Origin: Elioraea tepida
GTDB taxonomy: Bacteria > Pseudomonadota > Alphaproteobacteria > Acetobacterales > Acetobacteraceae
Assembly: GCF_019203965.1 (NCBI RefSeq)
Contig: NZ_CP076448.1
Coordinates: 3,053,001-3,117,000, forward strand
Direction: 5' to 3'
DNA: 64,000 nt
Below, in pieces: positions 33,975-43,261 of this stretch. Every line of letters begins with the position of its first letter. Position 1 is the first letter of the stretch. The notes beneath the pieces were generated by a model. That model did no database searches. It saw only the letters and a program-made list of their open reading frames with translations, and was not told the DNA's origin. The translations under genes and the position numbers were made by a program.

Positions 33975-35413
33975 CGCGCGCCGCGCTCCGTCGCCTCTGT
34001 TTCCCGTTGGCGCTCGCGGTGGCGGTGCTCGCCGCCGGCCTCTGCCTTCCTGTCGCGGCGGAGGCGCAGACCCGGCAAGCCGTCTCGGTCGAGCTCGGCG
34101 GCGGACAGCTCGTGACCCTGCCGCGCGCCGCATCCACCGTTTTCGCCGCCGATCCGCGCGTGGCCCGCGTTCAGGCGGCCTCTCCCACCACGCTGTTCAT
34201 CTCCGGCGTCGGGCGCGGGCGAACCGTGGTGGTCGCGACCGCGGCGGATGGCAGCGAGATCGCAACCTACGAGGTGACCGTCGGCGGTCCCGCCGGCGCG
34301 GCGGCAGCAGCGGCCGCTGGTGGTAGCCCGCGCGCAGCTGCGGCAACCGCCGCGGCCATCGAGGCGGCAATCCGAGCGGCCATCCCGCGCGCCTCCGTCT
34401 CGGCACGTCGCGTCCCCGGCGGCATCGTGCTCGCGGGCGAGGTGCCGACACCGGCGGACGCTCAGCTCGCCCTTGGGATCGCGCGCAACGGCTTGGGCGA
34501 GAACGAGCGCGTGTTCGACCAGCTGCGTACGCAGAGCGTGATGCAGGTGAATCTGCGCGTGCGCGTCGCCGAGGTCTCACGCGTCGTCACGCGCGAACTC
34601 GGCTTCAACTGGCAGGTGCTCGGGAGTTCCGGAAACTTCGCCTTCGGGCTGGTCACGGGAGGGCTTGCCGGTAGCGAGATCGGCCGGCCGATCAGCGGCA
34701 CCGTCAACGGCCTTCTCGGCGCCGGCTACAGCGGCGGCTCCTGGGACGTCAATCTGCTGATCGATGCGCTTGCGCAGGATCAGCTGATCTCGATCCTCGC
34801 CGAGCCGAACCTCGTGGCCCAAAGCGGCGAGACCGCCTCGTTCCTCGCAGGCGGCGAGTTCCCCGTTCCGGTCGCGTCACAGAATGACCGGGTGACGGTC
34901 GAGTTCAAGCAGTTCGGCGTCTCGCTCGCCTTCGTTCCCACCGTACTCGACAATGGCCGGATAAGCCTCCGCGTCCGCCCCGAGGTCAGCGAGCTGACGA
35001 ATGACGGCGCGATCAGGCTGCCGCTTGCGGGTGGCGTCGTCGAGATCCCGGCGCTCCGCGTCCGCCGCGCCGAGACGACGGTCGAGCTCGGCAGCGGGCA
35101 GTCCTTCGCGATCGCGGGGCTGCTTCAGGACGGCTCGCGCATGACCGGCGCTGGTCTGCCCTATCTCAGCGAGCTTCCCGTGATCGGCGCCCTGTTCCGC
35201 TCTGACCGGTTCCGACGTAACGAGACCGAGCTCGTCATCATCATCATCACGCCCTATCTCGTCCAGCCCGTCTCCGACCCGCGTGCGCTGCGGCTGCCGA
35301 CAGACGGGTTCAAGCCGGCGAACGACATCGAGCGGATCCTGCTCAACCGGCAGCGGGCACGCACGGCGCCGCCGCCGCGCGTTCCCGGCCAGGCCGGATT
35401 CATTCTGGAGTGA
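33971..35413 (+). CDS. cpaC: Type IVc pilus secretin CpaC/RcpA
   Basis: Outer-membrane channel of the Tad pilus. 480 aa: signal peptide to about residue 33 (LPVAAEAQ), pilus N0-like domain (VSVELGGGQLVTLPRAASTVFAADPRVARVQ), BON-like region, then the secretin core LRVRVAEVSRVVTRELGFNWQ, DALAQDQLISILAEPNLVAQSGETASFLAGGEFPVPV and the secretin signature VPTVLDNGRISLRVRPEVSEL, ending with LSELPVIGALFRSDRFRRNETELVIIITPYLV-type sequence. An Ala/Gly-rich linker lies at about 105-125. Strong match to the family. Confidence 0.93.
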   Translation: MTRAALRRLCFPLALAVAVLAAGLCLPVAAEAQTRQAVSVELGGGQLVTLPRAASTVFAADPRVARVQAASPTTLFISGVGRGRTVVVATAADGSEIATYEVTVGGPAGAAAAAAAGGSPRAAAATAAAIEAAIRAAIPRASVSARRVPGGIVLAGEVPTPADAQLALGIARNGLGENERVFDQLRTQSVMQVNLRVRVAEVSRVVTRELGFNWQVLGSSGNFAFGLVTGGLAGSEIGRPISGTVNGLLGAGYSGGSWDVNLLIDALAQDQLISILAEPNLVAQSGETASFLAGGEFPVPVASQNDRVTVEFKQFGVSLAFVPTVLDNGRISLRVRPEVSELTNDGAIRLPLAGGVVEIPALRVRRAETTVELGSGQSFAIAGLLQDGSRMTGAGLPYLSELPVIGALFRSDRFRRNETELVIIIITPYLVQPVSDPRALRLPTDGFKPANDIERILLNRQRARTAPPPRVPGQAGFILE

Positions 35414-35724
35414 GCGTCATGCGGCGATGGCGGAGCGGTCCTCTCTTGGCGGTGCTGCTGGTCGCCGGCTGCGCCGGTCTCTCGGATCCGTTCGAACGCC
35501 CTGGCACCTGGACGGTGCGGGGGGTGAACGAGTCGAACCTCAGGGCGATGATCGTGAACCCGGCCGATCTCGAGCGCGGCGAGGGCGACCCGCGCGGCCG
35601 GTCGCGTCAGGCTGCGGGCGCGATCGAACGGCTCGAGGACGACGCGGTGAAGCCTCTTCCGGAGGTGCGCACCTCGCCGGCTTTCGGGCGCGGCGCGTCG
35701 GGGGGCGGCGGTGCACAGAACTGA
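35410..35724 (+). CDS. cpaD: Short CpaD-like lipoprotein
   Basis: A 104-aa lipoprotein: signal peptide MRRWRSGPLLAVLLVAGC with an LVAGC lipobox, then NESNLRAMIVNPADLERGEGDPRGRSRQAAGAIERLEDDAVKPLPEV. This tract resembles the C-terminal part of CpaD (NLAAMVANP.DL..G...); the larger N-terminal half of ordinary CpaD (about 200 aa) is absent. Starts at GTG overlapping the cpaC stop or at ATG 35419, which has GGAG eight bases upstream. Location between cpaC and cpaE supports the name. Confidence 0.72.
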   Translation: MSVMRRWRSGPLLAVLLVAGCAGLSDPFERPGTWTVRGVNESNLRAMIVNPADLERGEGDPRGRSRQAAGAIERLEDDAVKPLPEVRTSPAFGRGASGGGGAQN

Positions 35725-36937
35725 AAGCGCAGCCGCGGCGGAGGAGAACGAGGCATCGGCCGGGCGGCCAGCCTCGCCCAACCGCCCCTTCGCCGTTGCC
35801 TACACGGCCGATTCGGCATCGGAGGCCGCGCTCCGCGCCGGCCTGTCCGAAGTCCCGAGCGGTATCGTGTTCCGTCGCGGCACGATCCAGGCGGCAATCC
35901 GCGACCTTTCGCGCAGCCCCACGCCGCAGGTGTTGATCGTCGACGTCTCCGGGGCGAGCGATCCCCTCGTCGCGCTCGATGATCTCGCCAATGTCTGCGA
36001 GCCGGATGTGAAGGTTCTTGTCACCGGCGATCGCACCGATGTGGGCTTCTACCGGGAGATCACCCGCAGCCTCGGCGTCGTCGAATATCTCTCCAAGCCG
36101 CTGACGCGCGACGGCGTCGCCCGGCTCTTCCTTCCCGTGCTCAAGGGACGGCTTCCCGCAGGCGGCCAGCAGCCGGGCGGCCGCGTCATCACCGTCACGG
36201 CCGCCCATGGCGGAGCGGGTGCGACGACGGTTGCGACCAACCTCGCGATCCTGCTCGCGGAGATCTCGCGCGGCTATGTCGCGCTCGTCGATCTCAATCT
36301 CCAGGATGGCGCTGCCGCCCTTGCCCTCGGCGTTGCCCCAGGTGCGGGTCTGCGCGTCGCGCTCGAGGATCCCGCGCGTGTGGACGCGCTGTTCCTCGAC
36401 CGCACGGCGGTGACAGTCAACGAGCGGCTTCGGCTGCTTGCGGCGGACGAGGCGCTCGAGGAAGCGCCCGAGCCGACGCTCGAGGGGGTCGCGCGGCTGA
36501 TGACCCTGTTGCGGCGTCGGTTCAATTACGTGGTCCTCGACATGCCCAACCCCGCCGGGCCGGCGCTGCGGTCGATCTACGCTCTCGCGCAAACCAGGCT
36601 GCTCGTGGTGACGCCCGATCTTCTGTCGCTGCGCGGTGCGAAGCGATTCCGCGGCATGCTGGCTGCGACGGCCGGCGACGACCGCGCGATCCCGCTGCTC
36701 AACCATGCCGGAATGCCAGGCGCGCTGACGCCGGCGCTCATCGAGCAGGGGCTCGGCGAGAAGCCTGCGCTCTCGCTGCCACATCTGCCGAAGCCGCTGC
36801 TCGCTGCCGCCAATCTCGGTGTGGCGGCGGTGACGCGCAGCAAGGCCTTCCGCTTGGCCATGCTGGAGGTCACGCGGGAGGTGTCGGGGCAGCGCCTCGG
36901 GAAAGAGGGGTGGCTTGCGCGCCTGATGCGCCGATGA
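35711..36937 (+). CDS. cpaE: Pilus localisation ATPase CpaE/TadZ, copy 1
   Basis: ParA/MinD-like protein placing the Tad machinery at the pole. 408 aa: receiver-like domain (PQVLIVDVSGASDPLVALDDLANVCEPDVKVLVTGDR, residues about 70-110) and a ParA-type domain with an atypical P-loop AAHGGAGATTVATNLAILLAE (about 163-183), VALVDLNLQDGAAALALG and YVVLDMPNPAGPA. Both lysines of the MinD motif are missing, as in known TadZ proteins. It overlaps the end of cpaD by 14 bases. A second copy lies at 41107. Confidence 0.9.
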   Translation: MHRTESAAAAEENEASAGRPASPNRPFAVAYTADSASEAALRAGLSEVPSGIVFRRGTIQAAIRDLSRSPTPQVLIVDVSGASDPLVALDDLANVCEPDVKVLVTGDRTDVGFYREITRSLGVVEYLSKPLTRDGVARLFLPVLKGRLPAGGQQPGGRVITVTAAHGGAGATTVATNLAILLAEISRGYVALVDLNLQDGAAALALGVAPGAGLRVALEDPARVDALFLDRTAVTVNERLRLLAADEALEEAPEPTLEGVARLMTLLRRRFNYVVLDMPNPAGPALRSIYALAQTRLLVVTPDLLSLRGAKRFRGMLAATAGDDRAIPLLNHAGMPGALTPALIEQGLGEKPALSLPHLPKPLLAAANLGVAAVTRSKAFRLAMLEVTREVSGQRLGKEGWLARLMRR

Positions 36938-38322
36938 GCGGGTTCGGTCGCCGCTGCCCAGCATCTGGCTCCTCGGCCGTGCCCCTGCCGGCGGTGGACG
37001 GGGTAGCTCCGCAGGCCGAAGCGCCCGTCGCGAAGCCTCCGCGCGAGGCGCAGGGCCGCGATGTGGCGACGATGCGGCTGTGGTCGCTCGTGCTCGAGCA
37101 GGTCGATCCTGCGGTCGCTGCGGAGATGCCTGTCGCCGAGTTGCGCGACCAGCTCGAGCGGCTCATCCACCAACTCGCCGACACGCATCGGATCGAGCTC
37201 ACGGCGCGGGAGCAGGCCGCGCTCGCCCGCGACATCGCCGACGACATGGTGGGCCTTGGTCCGCTCGAGCCGCTGCTTGCGGACGAGAGTGTCACCGACA
37301 TCATGGTCAACGGCCACGACAACATCTACGTGGAGCGGGCGGGGCGTCTCGAGCGCGTCACCGTCCGCTTCCGCGACGCCGCGCATGCCACCGCGGTGGC
37401 CCAGAAGATCGCCGCCGCCGTCGGACGCCGGGTCGACGAATCAAGCCCGATGGTCGATGCGCGCCTCGCCGACGGAAGCCGCGTCAACATCATCCTGCCG
37501 CCGCTTGCGCTCGACGGACCCTGCATCTCGATCCGCAAGTTCGCGCGCCGGCGGATCGACTTCGCGCGGATGGTGGAGCTCGGATCGCTCAACGCGCCGC
37601 TCGCGCGCCTGCTCGAGATCGCGGCGCGGTGCCGGCTGAACATCCTGATCTCGGGTGGCACCGGCTCTGGCAAGACGACGCTTCTGAACGCCATGAGCCG
37701 GATGATCGACCACGGTGAGCGGATCGTCACGATCGAGGACGCGGCTGAGCTGCAGCTGCAGCAGCCGCATGTCGTCCGGCTCGAGACCAGGCCGCCCAAC
37801 CTCGAGGGCCGCGGCGAGATCACGCAGCGCGATCTCGTCCGCAACGCGCTTCGCATGCGCCCCGATCGGATCATCCTCGGCGAGGTGCGCGGCGCCGAGG
37901 CCTTCGACATGCTGCAGGCGATGAACACGGGCCATGACGGCTCGCTCGGCACGCTGCACGCGAACACCACCCGCGATGCGCTGACCCGCCTCGAGAACAT
38001 GGTTCAGATGGGCAATCTCGGCCTGCCTGTGAAGGCGATCCGCACTCAGATCGCCTCCGCCCTCGACCTGATCGTCCAGGTCGAGCGGATGCGCGACGGC
38101 GTGCGTCGGGTGGTTCAGCTGAGCGAGGTCAGGGGCCTCGAGGGGGACGTGATCACGATGAACGATCTCGTCACCTTCGAGTTCGACGGCGAGGACGCGC
38201 GCGGCCGGATCCAGGGCGTCTGGCGCGCCGCAAGCATCAAGCCGGGCTTCTCCGAAAGGCTTGCCTATTTCGGGCTCGAGCATGCGTGGTCGCAGGCGGT
38301 GGCCGCCTTCGGCGGAGGGTGA
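36934..38322 (+). CDS. cpaF: Tad pilus motor ATPase CpaF/TadA
   Basis: Secretion-type AAA ATPase powering Flp pilus extension and retraction. 462 aa: N-terminal domain (to about 130) with DMVGLGPLEPLLADESVTDIMVNG, Walker A ILISGGTGSGKTTLLNAMSR (about residue 235), aspartate/His boxes GERIVTIEDAAEL, Walker B RMRPDRIILGEVRGAEAFDMLQAMNTGHDG and SLGTLHANTTRDALTRLENM. The ATG at 36934 overlaps the cpaE stop (ATGA). High similarity to the CpaF class of type II/IV secretion ATPases. Confidence 0.95.
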   Translation: MSGFGRRCPASGSSAVPLPAVDGVAPQAEAPVAKPPREAQGRDVATMRLWSLVLEQVDPAVAAEMPVAELRDQLERLIHQLADTHRIELTAREQAALARDIADDMVGLGPLEPLLADESVTDIMVNGHDNIYVERAGRLERVTVRFRDAAHATAVAQKIAAAVGRRVDESSPMVDARLADGSRVNIILPPLALDGPCISIRKFARRRIDFARMVELGSLNAPLARLLEIAARCRLNILISGGTGSGKTTLLNAMSRMIDHGERIVTIEDAAELQLQQPHVVRLETRPPNLEGRGEITQRDLVRNALRMRPDRIILGEVRGAEAFDMLQAMNTGHDGSLGTLHANTTRDALTRLENMVQMGNLGLPVKAIRTQIASALDLIVQVERMRDGVRRVVQLSEVRGLEGDVITMNDLVTFEFDGEDARGRIQGVWRAASIKPGFSERLAYFGLEHAWSQAVAAFGGG

Positions 38323-38324
38323 AC

Positions 38325-39293
38325 ATGCTCGGGCTGAGCCCTGCCGCCCTCGCACTCCTCCTGCTCTCCCTCGTGATCGTCCTATCGCTCGCGCTTCTGA
38401 TCATCGACGGGCGGCAGCGACGGATGGAGCGACGGCTCGCCGATGCGGCGCGCGCCGCACGCGGCGAGCCCCAGCAGCCGAAGCCTCAGCGCAGCATCCG
38501 GCTCGCCGAACGCCCGGGCGGCGGGCGGCTTGCCTGGCTCACGCGCTTGATCGCGCTCGATCTCGGCCGGCCGCAGGAGCATCCGGCGCCGTGGCCGATC
38601 GTGATCCTTGGTGCGCTGGCTGGGGGCGCACTCGCGTCCGTCTTTTTCGGCGTCCTGTTCGGTCCTGCCGCCGCCCTGCCGCTCGGCATCGCCGCGGCGG
38701 TGCTGCTTGCGCGCGCCGCGTTCTTGCGCGGAACCTCCCGCTATCGCGACCAGCTGTTCGTGCAGCTTCCGGATGCGCTCGGGATGGTGGTGCGGGCGCT
38801 CAAGGCCGGCATTCCGGTCAACGAGGCGATCCGGACGATCGCACGCGAGAGCCCCGAGCCGACGCGGCGGGAGTTCGCCCAGGTCGCCGCGGAGCAGGCG
38901 ATCGGCGTTCCTCTCGAGACGAGCCTGCTCGGCCTCTATCAGCGCACGAGCTTGCGCGAATACGGGTTCTTCGCGGTGACGATCGCGCTGCAGCAGCAGA
39001 CCGGCGGCAGCCTGACCGAGACGCTCGACAATCTCGCCAACGTGGTGCGCAAGCGCGTGCAGATCGCGGCGCGCGGCCGTGCACTTGCTGGCCAAGCGCG
39101 CGCCTCGGCGACGATCCTCACCGCCATTCCCTTCGTCGCGCTCGCCGCGCTTGCGGTGCTGAACCCGCGCTACATCGCCTTCTACGTCACCCACGAGAAG
39201 GGTCCGTTCATCGCCGCGCTGGCGCTGGCGCTGCTCGGCACCGGCATCCTGGTGATGCAGCTGATGATCCGCAGGAGCCTCGCGCTTCGATGA
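38325..39293 (+). CDS. tadB: Tad pilus inner-membrane platform protein TadB
   Basis: GspF-domain membrane protein, 322 aa. N-terminal anchor (LALLLLSLVIVLSLALLII), basic cytoplasmic stretch, a helix pair (IVILGALAGGALASVFFGVLFG and LGIAAAVLLARAAFL), the T2SSF domain with QLFVQLPDALGMVVRALKAGIPVNEAIRTIA and QQTGGSLTETLDNLANVVRKR, and two C-terminal helices. ATG 38325 is chosen; upstream frame runs into cpaF. Its stop overlaps the tadC start (ATGA). Confidence 0.92.
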   Translation: MLGLSPAALALLLLSLVIVLSLALLIIDGRQRRMERRLADAARAARGEPQQPKPQRSIRLAERPGGGRLAWLTRLIALDLGRPQEHPAPWPIVILGALAGGALASVFFGVLFGPAAALPLGIAAAVLLARAAFLRGTSRYRDQLFVQLPDALGMVVRALKAGIPVNEAIRTIARESPEPTRREFAQVAAEQAIGVPLETSLLGLYQRTSLREYGFFAVTIALQQQTGGSLTETLDNLANVVRKRVQIAARGRALAGQARASATILTAIPFVALAALAVLNPRYIAFYVTHEKGPFIAALALALLGTGILVMQLMIRRSLALR

Positions 39294-40246
39294 CCCGGCT
39301 TGCGGAGCTTGCCGACCCGATCGTCATCAGGGCGGTTCTCACGCTTGGCCTCGCCGTGGTCGTTCTCGTCGTGGCCGCTGCCTGGCTGTCCGCGAGGCAT
39401 GGCATCGAGCGCAGGCTCTCGGGGAGGATCGCCGCCCTCGGCGCGGTGGGATCGGCCACGGCTGCGCGTCGAACCCGCCGCCCTGATGCGATCGCGGTGC
39501 TGCGGGCAATCGGGGAGGCGCTCGGGCGCACGGCGCTGATCTCGCCGCGCGACCGGCGCGAGCTTGAACGCTCGGTCGCCGCCGCCGGGCTGAAGCCTGG
39601 CTCGGTCGTTCCGGTAGTGATCGGCCTTAAGCTCGTGCTGCTGGTCGCGGTGCCGACGGCGCTGTGGAGCGTCACCGTCCTGCGCGGCATTGCTGGCGTG
39701 CAGCAGATCGCGATCGTTGCGGTCGGGGTGATGGTCGGGCTTCTCGGGCCGAACTGGGTGCTCGGCTGGATGCATGCCCGCCACATCAGGCAGATCCGCA
39801 CCGGTCTGCCCGACACGCTTGACCTGATGGTGATCTGTGCCGAGGCGGGGCTCGGGCTCGAGAGCATGGTGGAGCGCGTGGCGAGCGAGATGGCGCCCTC
39901 GAATGGCCCGATCGCGGCCGAGTTCGCCCTGCTCTCGAGCGAGCTTCGCCTTCTGTCGGACCGCCGCCAGGCGCTTCTCAACCTCGGCCAGCGCACGGAC
40001 GTGGACGGTCTGCGCAGGCTTGCGACGACGCTTGCGCAGACCATCCAGTACGGCACGCCGCTCGGCCAGGCGCTTCGGACGCTCGCCTCCGAGATGCGGC
40101 AGGAGCGCCTGACGGCGTTCGAGGAGCGCGCGGCGAAGCTGCCCGCCCTGCTCGTCCTGCCGCTGACGCTGTTCATCCTGCCCTGCCTCGTGCTGCTGCT
40201 CGCCGGCCCGTCCTTCGTGCAGCTCTTCGGGTCGTTCAAGTCGTGA
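39290..40246 (+). CDS. tadC: Tad pilus inner-membrane platform protein TadC
   Basis: Second GspF-domain platform protein, 318 aa, partner of TadB. MTRLAELADPIVIRAVLTLGLAVVV anchors the N-terminus; the T2SSF domain shows IRTGLPDTLDLMVICAEAGLGLESMVERVASEM and RRLATTLAQTIQYGTPLGQALRTLASEMRQERLTAFEERAAKLPALLVLPLTLFILPCLVLLLAGP, the TadC C-terminal signature. Coupled to tadB by a four-base overlap. Confidence 0.93.
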   Translation: MTRLAELADPIVIRAVLTLGLAVVVLVVAAAWLSARHGIERRLSGRIAALGAVGSATAARRTRRPDAIAVLRAIGEALGRTALISPRDRRELERSVAAAGLKPGSVVPVVIGLKLVLLVAVPTALWSVTVLRGIAGVQQIAIVAVGVMVGLLGPNWVLGWMHARHIRQIRTGLPDTLDLMVICAEAGLGLESMVERVASEMAPSNGPIAAEFALLSSELRLLSDRRQALLNLGQRTDVDGLRRLATTLAQTIQYGTPLGQALRTLASEMRQERLTAFEERAAKLPALLVLPLTLFILPCLVLLLAGPSFVQLFGSFKS

Positions 40247-40257
40247 GGAGGCACCCG

Positions 40258-40998
40258 ATGCGAAGCCTGATCCTCTGCCTCGCCGCCCTGCTGCTCGCCC
40301 CAGGCTGCAGCCTGCTCGGCGGCCGAGGCGGCGAAGGCCCGACCACCGCGAACCGCCTCCGCCTTGCCGCGGTCGCCGAGGCGAACAACAACCGCGAGGT
40401 CGCGCTCACGATCTACCGAAACGCCGCGGCCGCTGACCCGGACAATCCCGAGGTCGTCGAGCGATATGCGCGCGCGCTCGCCGACCAGGGGGCCGCCGTC
40501 GAGGCGCTGCGCGTCGTCGAGGAGGCGCTCGGGCGCAAGCCGGGCGAGCGCCGGCTCGTGCTCGCGCTCGGCAGGACCTATCTGCGTCTCGGCGACACGG
40601 CGAACGCCAAGGCGACGTTCGAGCGGCAGCTGGCCCGAACCCCGCGCGACCCGGATGCGCTGAACGGCCTCGGCGTCGCCGCTGACCTCGAAGGAGACCA
40701 CGCGGCGGCGCAGCGATGGTATCGCGAAGCGCTCGCTGCCGCACCGAAGCATGTCGGGGTGCGGAACAATCTCGCGCTCTCGCTCGCCCTCTCCGGCGCC
40801 ACAGAGGAGGCGCGGCAGCTCCTGCGCACGCTTCGCGCCGAAGGGAACGTGACGGTTCGTGTACGCCACAATCTCGGGCTTGTCTCCGCGATCGCCGGCG
40901 ACACGGCGACGGCAAGACAGTTGTACGCGCCTGAGCTCACCAGCGATGAGCTCGACACGATCATCCGCGTCGCTGCGTCGCTCAGGGAGGGGCGGTGA
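40258..40998 (+). CDS. tadD: TadD-like TPR lipoprotein
   Basis: A 246-aa lipoprotein with lipobox LLAPGCS (Cys near residue 17) and tandem TPR units: ALTIYRNAAAADPDNPEVVERYARALADQGAAVEALRVVEEAL, RLVLALGRTYLRLGDTANAKATFERQLARTP and DALNGLGVAADLEGDHAAAQRWYREALAAAP. TadD of other systems is a pilotin-like outer-membrane lipoprotein needed for secretin assembly. GAGGAGG lies upstream of ATG 40258, favouring it over GTG 40243. Confidence 0.85.
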   Translation: MRSLILCLAALLLAPGCSLLGGRGGEGPTTANRLRLAAVAEANNNREVALTIYRNAAAADPDNPEVVERYARALADQGAAVEALRVVEEALGRKPGERRLVLALGRTYLRLGDTANAKATFERQLARTPRDPDALNGLGVAADLEGDHAAAQRWYREALAAAPKHVGVRNNLALSLALSGATEEARQLLRTLRAEGNVTVRVRHNLGLVSAIAGDTATARQLYAPELTSDELDTIIRVAASLREGR

Positions 40999-41106
40999 TG
41001 GGTGCGCTTCGGCGCTGCTCCGCCGACCGCCGCCGCGCATCGCCGGCAGGCAGGGCGGTTCAAGTGCGAGGATGAGGCGGATGCGCGCCGAAGGGGCGAC
41101 AAGGCG

Positions 41107-42354
41107 ATGCGGTCCGACCACGACAATGTGAGCGGGTTCCTTCCCGAGGAGACGACCGGGGCGCCGCCGAGGCACGCGGGCCGCACCGACCGGCTGTGGC
41201 TGCTCGCCTTCGCCAACGATTCGCGGTCGGACCAGATCCTGCGGGAGGTGCTTCTCGCCGCGGGCCCCGATCGTGCCGAGGTGCGCCGCGGCGACGTGGC
41301 GGCCGCCACACGGCTGCTCGCCCATGCCCCAACGCCATCGATCCTGATTGTCGACATCGCCGGGGTGGAGGCGCCGCTCGTTGCGCTCGACGATCTCGCC
41401 CGTGTCTGCGAGCCCGATGTGAAGGTGCTCGTGATCGGCGACCGTGACGAGGTGGATTTCTACCGTGACCTGACGCGGACGCTCGGCGTGACGGAGTATC
41501 TAGCAAAGCCGCTCACCCGCGAGCTGGTCGCCTCCTATTTCCTGCCGCATGTGACCGAAGAGAGGCGAGCCGCGCCGGCGCAGCGCGGCGGGCGGCTGGT
41601 GATGGTCACCGGCGCCCGCGGCGGCGTCGGAGCGTCGACGATCGCGGCCAACCTCGCGGTCCACCTCGCTTCCGAGGGCAGGCGGCATGTCGCGTTGCTC
41701 GATCTCGATCTCCATCGCGGGTCGATCGCTCTCCTGCTCGGCAGCCAGCCCTCGGCCGGGCTGCGGCTTGCACTCGAGACACCTGAGGTGATCGACCACC
41801 TCTTCCTCGACCGGATCTCCGCGCCGGTCGGCGACCGGCTTCGGATTTTTGCCTCCAAGGAGCCGATCGATTCGCCGCTCGCACCGCGGCCGGCTGCCGT
41901 CGGGAAGCTGCTTGAGCTGTTGCGAGAGCGGTTCAACCATGTCGTCGTCGATGTGCCTGCGGCGTGCACGCCCATGCTCCAGGCGGTTCTCGGCCAGACG
42001 CATCAGCGGGTGTTCGTGACCGCGCCGGACCTTCCGAATGTTCGTGACCTCTTGCGCCTGCACGCGGTCGCGCCTGCGCCGGTGCAGACGGGGCGCCCGC
42101 TCGTCGTCGTCAACCAGTGCGGCAGGCCAGGCGCTCTCTCGGCCGAGGCGCTGAAGCGGGCTCTCGGCTTCGCGCCCGACATCGCCGTGCCGCACCTGCC
42201 GCGCCAAGTCACGGCGGCGGCGACCCTCGGTGTGCCGGTGCTCTCCCGCTCACGACCGTTCCGGGAGGCCATCAGGGCGCTCGCCGAGGAGATCGTGCCG
42301 GGGCGACCCGCTCCGCCCGCGCGCGGGCTGATCGCTCGGCTGTTGCGACGCTGA
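41107..42354 (+). CDS. cpaE: Pilus localisation ATPase CpaE/TadZ, copy 2
   Basis: A 415-aa paralogue of the protein at 35711 with the same layout: receiver-like domain (SILIVDIAGVEAPLVALDDLARVCEPDVKVLVIGDRDEVDFYRDL) and a ParA-type domain with P-loop TGARGGVGASTIAANLAVHLASEG, VALLDLDLHRGSIALLLG and NHVVVDVPAACTPML. Alternate start GTG 41002 would add a low-complexity Arg/Ala stretch; ATG 41107 with AAGG just before it reads better. Tad loci normally have one cpaE, so this is an internal duplication that has diverged. Confidence 0.88.
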   Translation: MRSDHDNVSGFLPEETTGAPPRHAGRTDRLWLLAFANDSRSDQILREVLLAAGPDRAEVRRGDVAAATRLLAHAPTPSILIVDIAGVEAPLVALDDLARVCEPDVKVLVIGDRDEVDFYRDLTRTLGVTEYLAKPLTRELVASYFLPHVTEERRAAPAQRGGRLVMVTGARGGVGASTIAANLAVHLASEGRRHVALLDLDLHRGSIALLLGSQPSAGLRLALETPEVIDHLFLDRISAPVGDRLRIFASKEPIDSPLAPRPAAVGKLLELLRERFNHVVVDVPAACTPMLQAVLGQTHQRVFVTAPDLPNVRDLLRLHAVAPAPVQTGRPLVVVNQCGRPGALSAEALKRALGFAPDIAVPHLPRQVTAAATLGVPVLSRSRPFREAIRALAEEIVPGRPAPPARGLIARLLRR

Positions 42355-42548
42355 CGGCAATCGGGCCGCCGCCGGCACCGTGGCTGCAGGGGCCTCGCCT
42401 TCCGCCGGGCCGCGTGCGAGTGGTTCCTTCCGAACGGTCTCGCGCTCATGACGAAGCGCAACCGAACGCCGCCGAGGCGACGATCCAGGCCAGACGGCCG
42501 CGGCGAGCAGCGAATCCAGTCGGAAGATCGGCTGCCGCGGCCGGGTCG

Positions 42549-43100
42549 TCAGGGGGCGGTGGTCGCCTCGTGCGGCTGCCAGTGGCGCAGCACAGCGGCC
42601 CGCGCCTTCTGGAACGTCGTGTTCTCGCGGATCAGCGTGGGCTGGCCGCTGCGTGCCCAGCGAAGCGCGAACTCGCGCAGTTCCTCGTCGGCGAGCGTCG
42701 TCGCGACGAGATCATTGTAGAGGGCGGTCAGCACCTCTGGCGGCGCCTCCTCGTCCTCTCCGCCGGTGACCTGGGAGGCGACGGCGCGCGCAAACGCGAT
42801 CGCGTCCAGGATCGCGGCCGCCTCCTCCTGCGAGTAGTCGTGCAGGTCGCGGCAGGGAGGGGCAGGGACCACCCGAGCCTCCATCAGCGCCTCGACCTGG
42901 TCGTCGGTCGCAGACCCCGGCTTGCCGATCCGCGGCATCTGCGGCCAGGGCGGTTCGGCTGTTGCGCCCTCGGCGTCAGGCGGCGGCGCCAGGGCCGACA
43001 GACCGCTACGGCGCCCGAACCAGCGCCAGGGCATCGCGAGGAGCGCAGCGAGGGAGGCGAGCCAAACAACGAGGCTCCCGAGCCAGCGCACCAGGGTCAT
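42549..43100 (-). CDS. Hypothetical membrane-anchored protein, 183 aa
   Basis: N-terminal hydrophobic anchor (WLGSLVVWLASLAALLAMPWRWF), a Pro/Ala-rich spacer, and a polar helical domain from about residue 60 with DDQVEALMEARVV, QEEAAAILDAIAFARAVASQ and REFALRWARSGQPTLIRENTTFQKARAAVLRHWQPH. Probably inner-membrane with a cytoplasmic or periplasmic helical head. No family recognised and no ribosome-binding site of note. It faces cpaE2 convergently and does not look like a tad component. Confidence 0.6.
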   Translation of the reverse strand: MTLVRWLGSLVVWLASLAALLAMPWRWFGRRSGLSALAPPPDAEGATAEPPWPQMPRIGKPGSATDDQVEALMEARVVPAPPCRDLHDYSQEEAAAILDAIAFARAVASQVTGGEDEEAPPEVLTALYNDLVATTLADEELREFALRWARSGQPTLIRENTTFQKARAAVLRHWQPHEATTAP

Positions 43101-43261
43101 CGCGTCTTATTCCCCGTCGGTCGCGGACCCTCGGCCGTCGCGTCCAGGCCGCGTCAGCACCAGCAACGAACAGGGCCACGGCGATGGCCATAGCCCGGTT
43201 GCGAATTCCTGTGGCTGCTTCGGAGCGGCCATCGCGCCGTGCCGCGACGCGGAGCGGGGCG

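Noticed and set aside
30221-42354. A type II secretion system instead of a Tad pilus
   Set aside because: TadE-type pseudopilins, CpaB, CpaE and paired TadB/TadC platform proteins are specific to the Tad system; no gsp genes are present.
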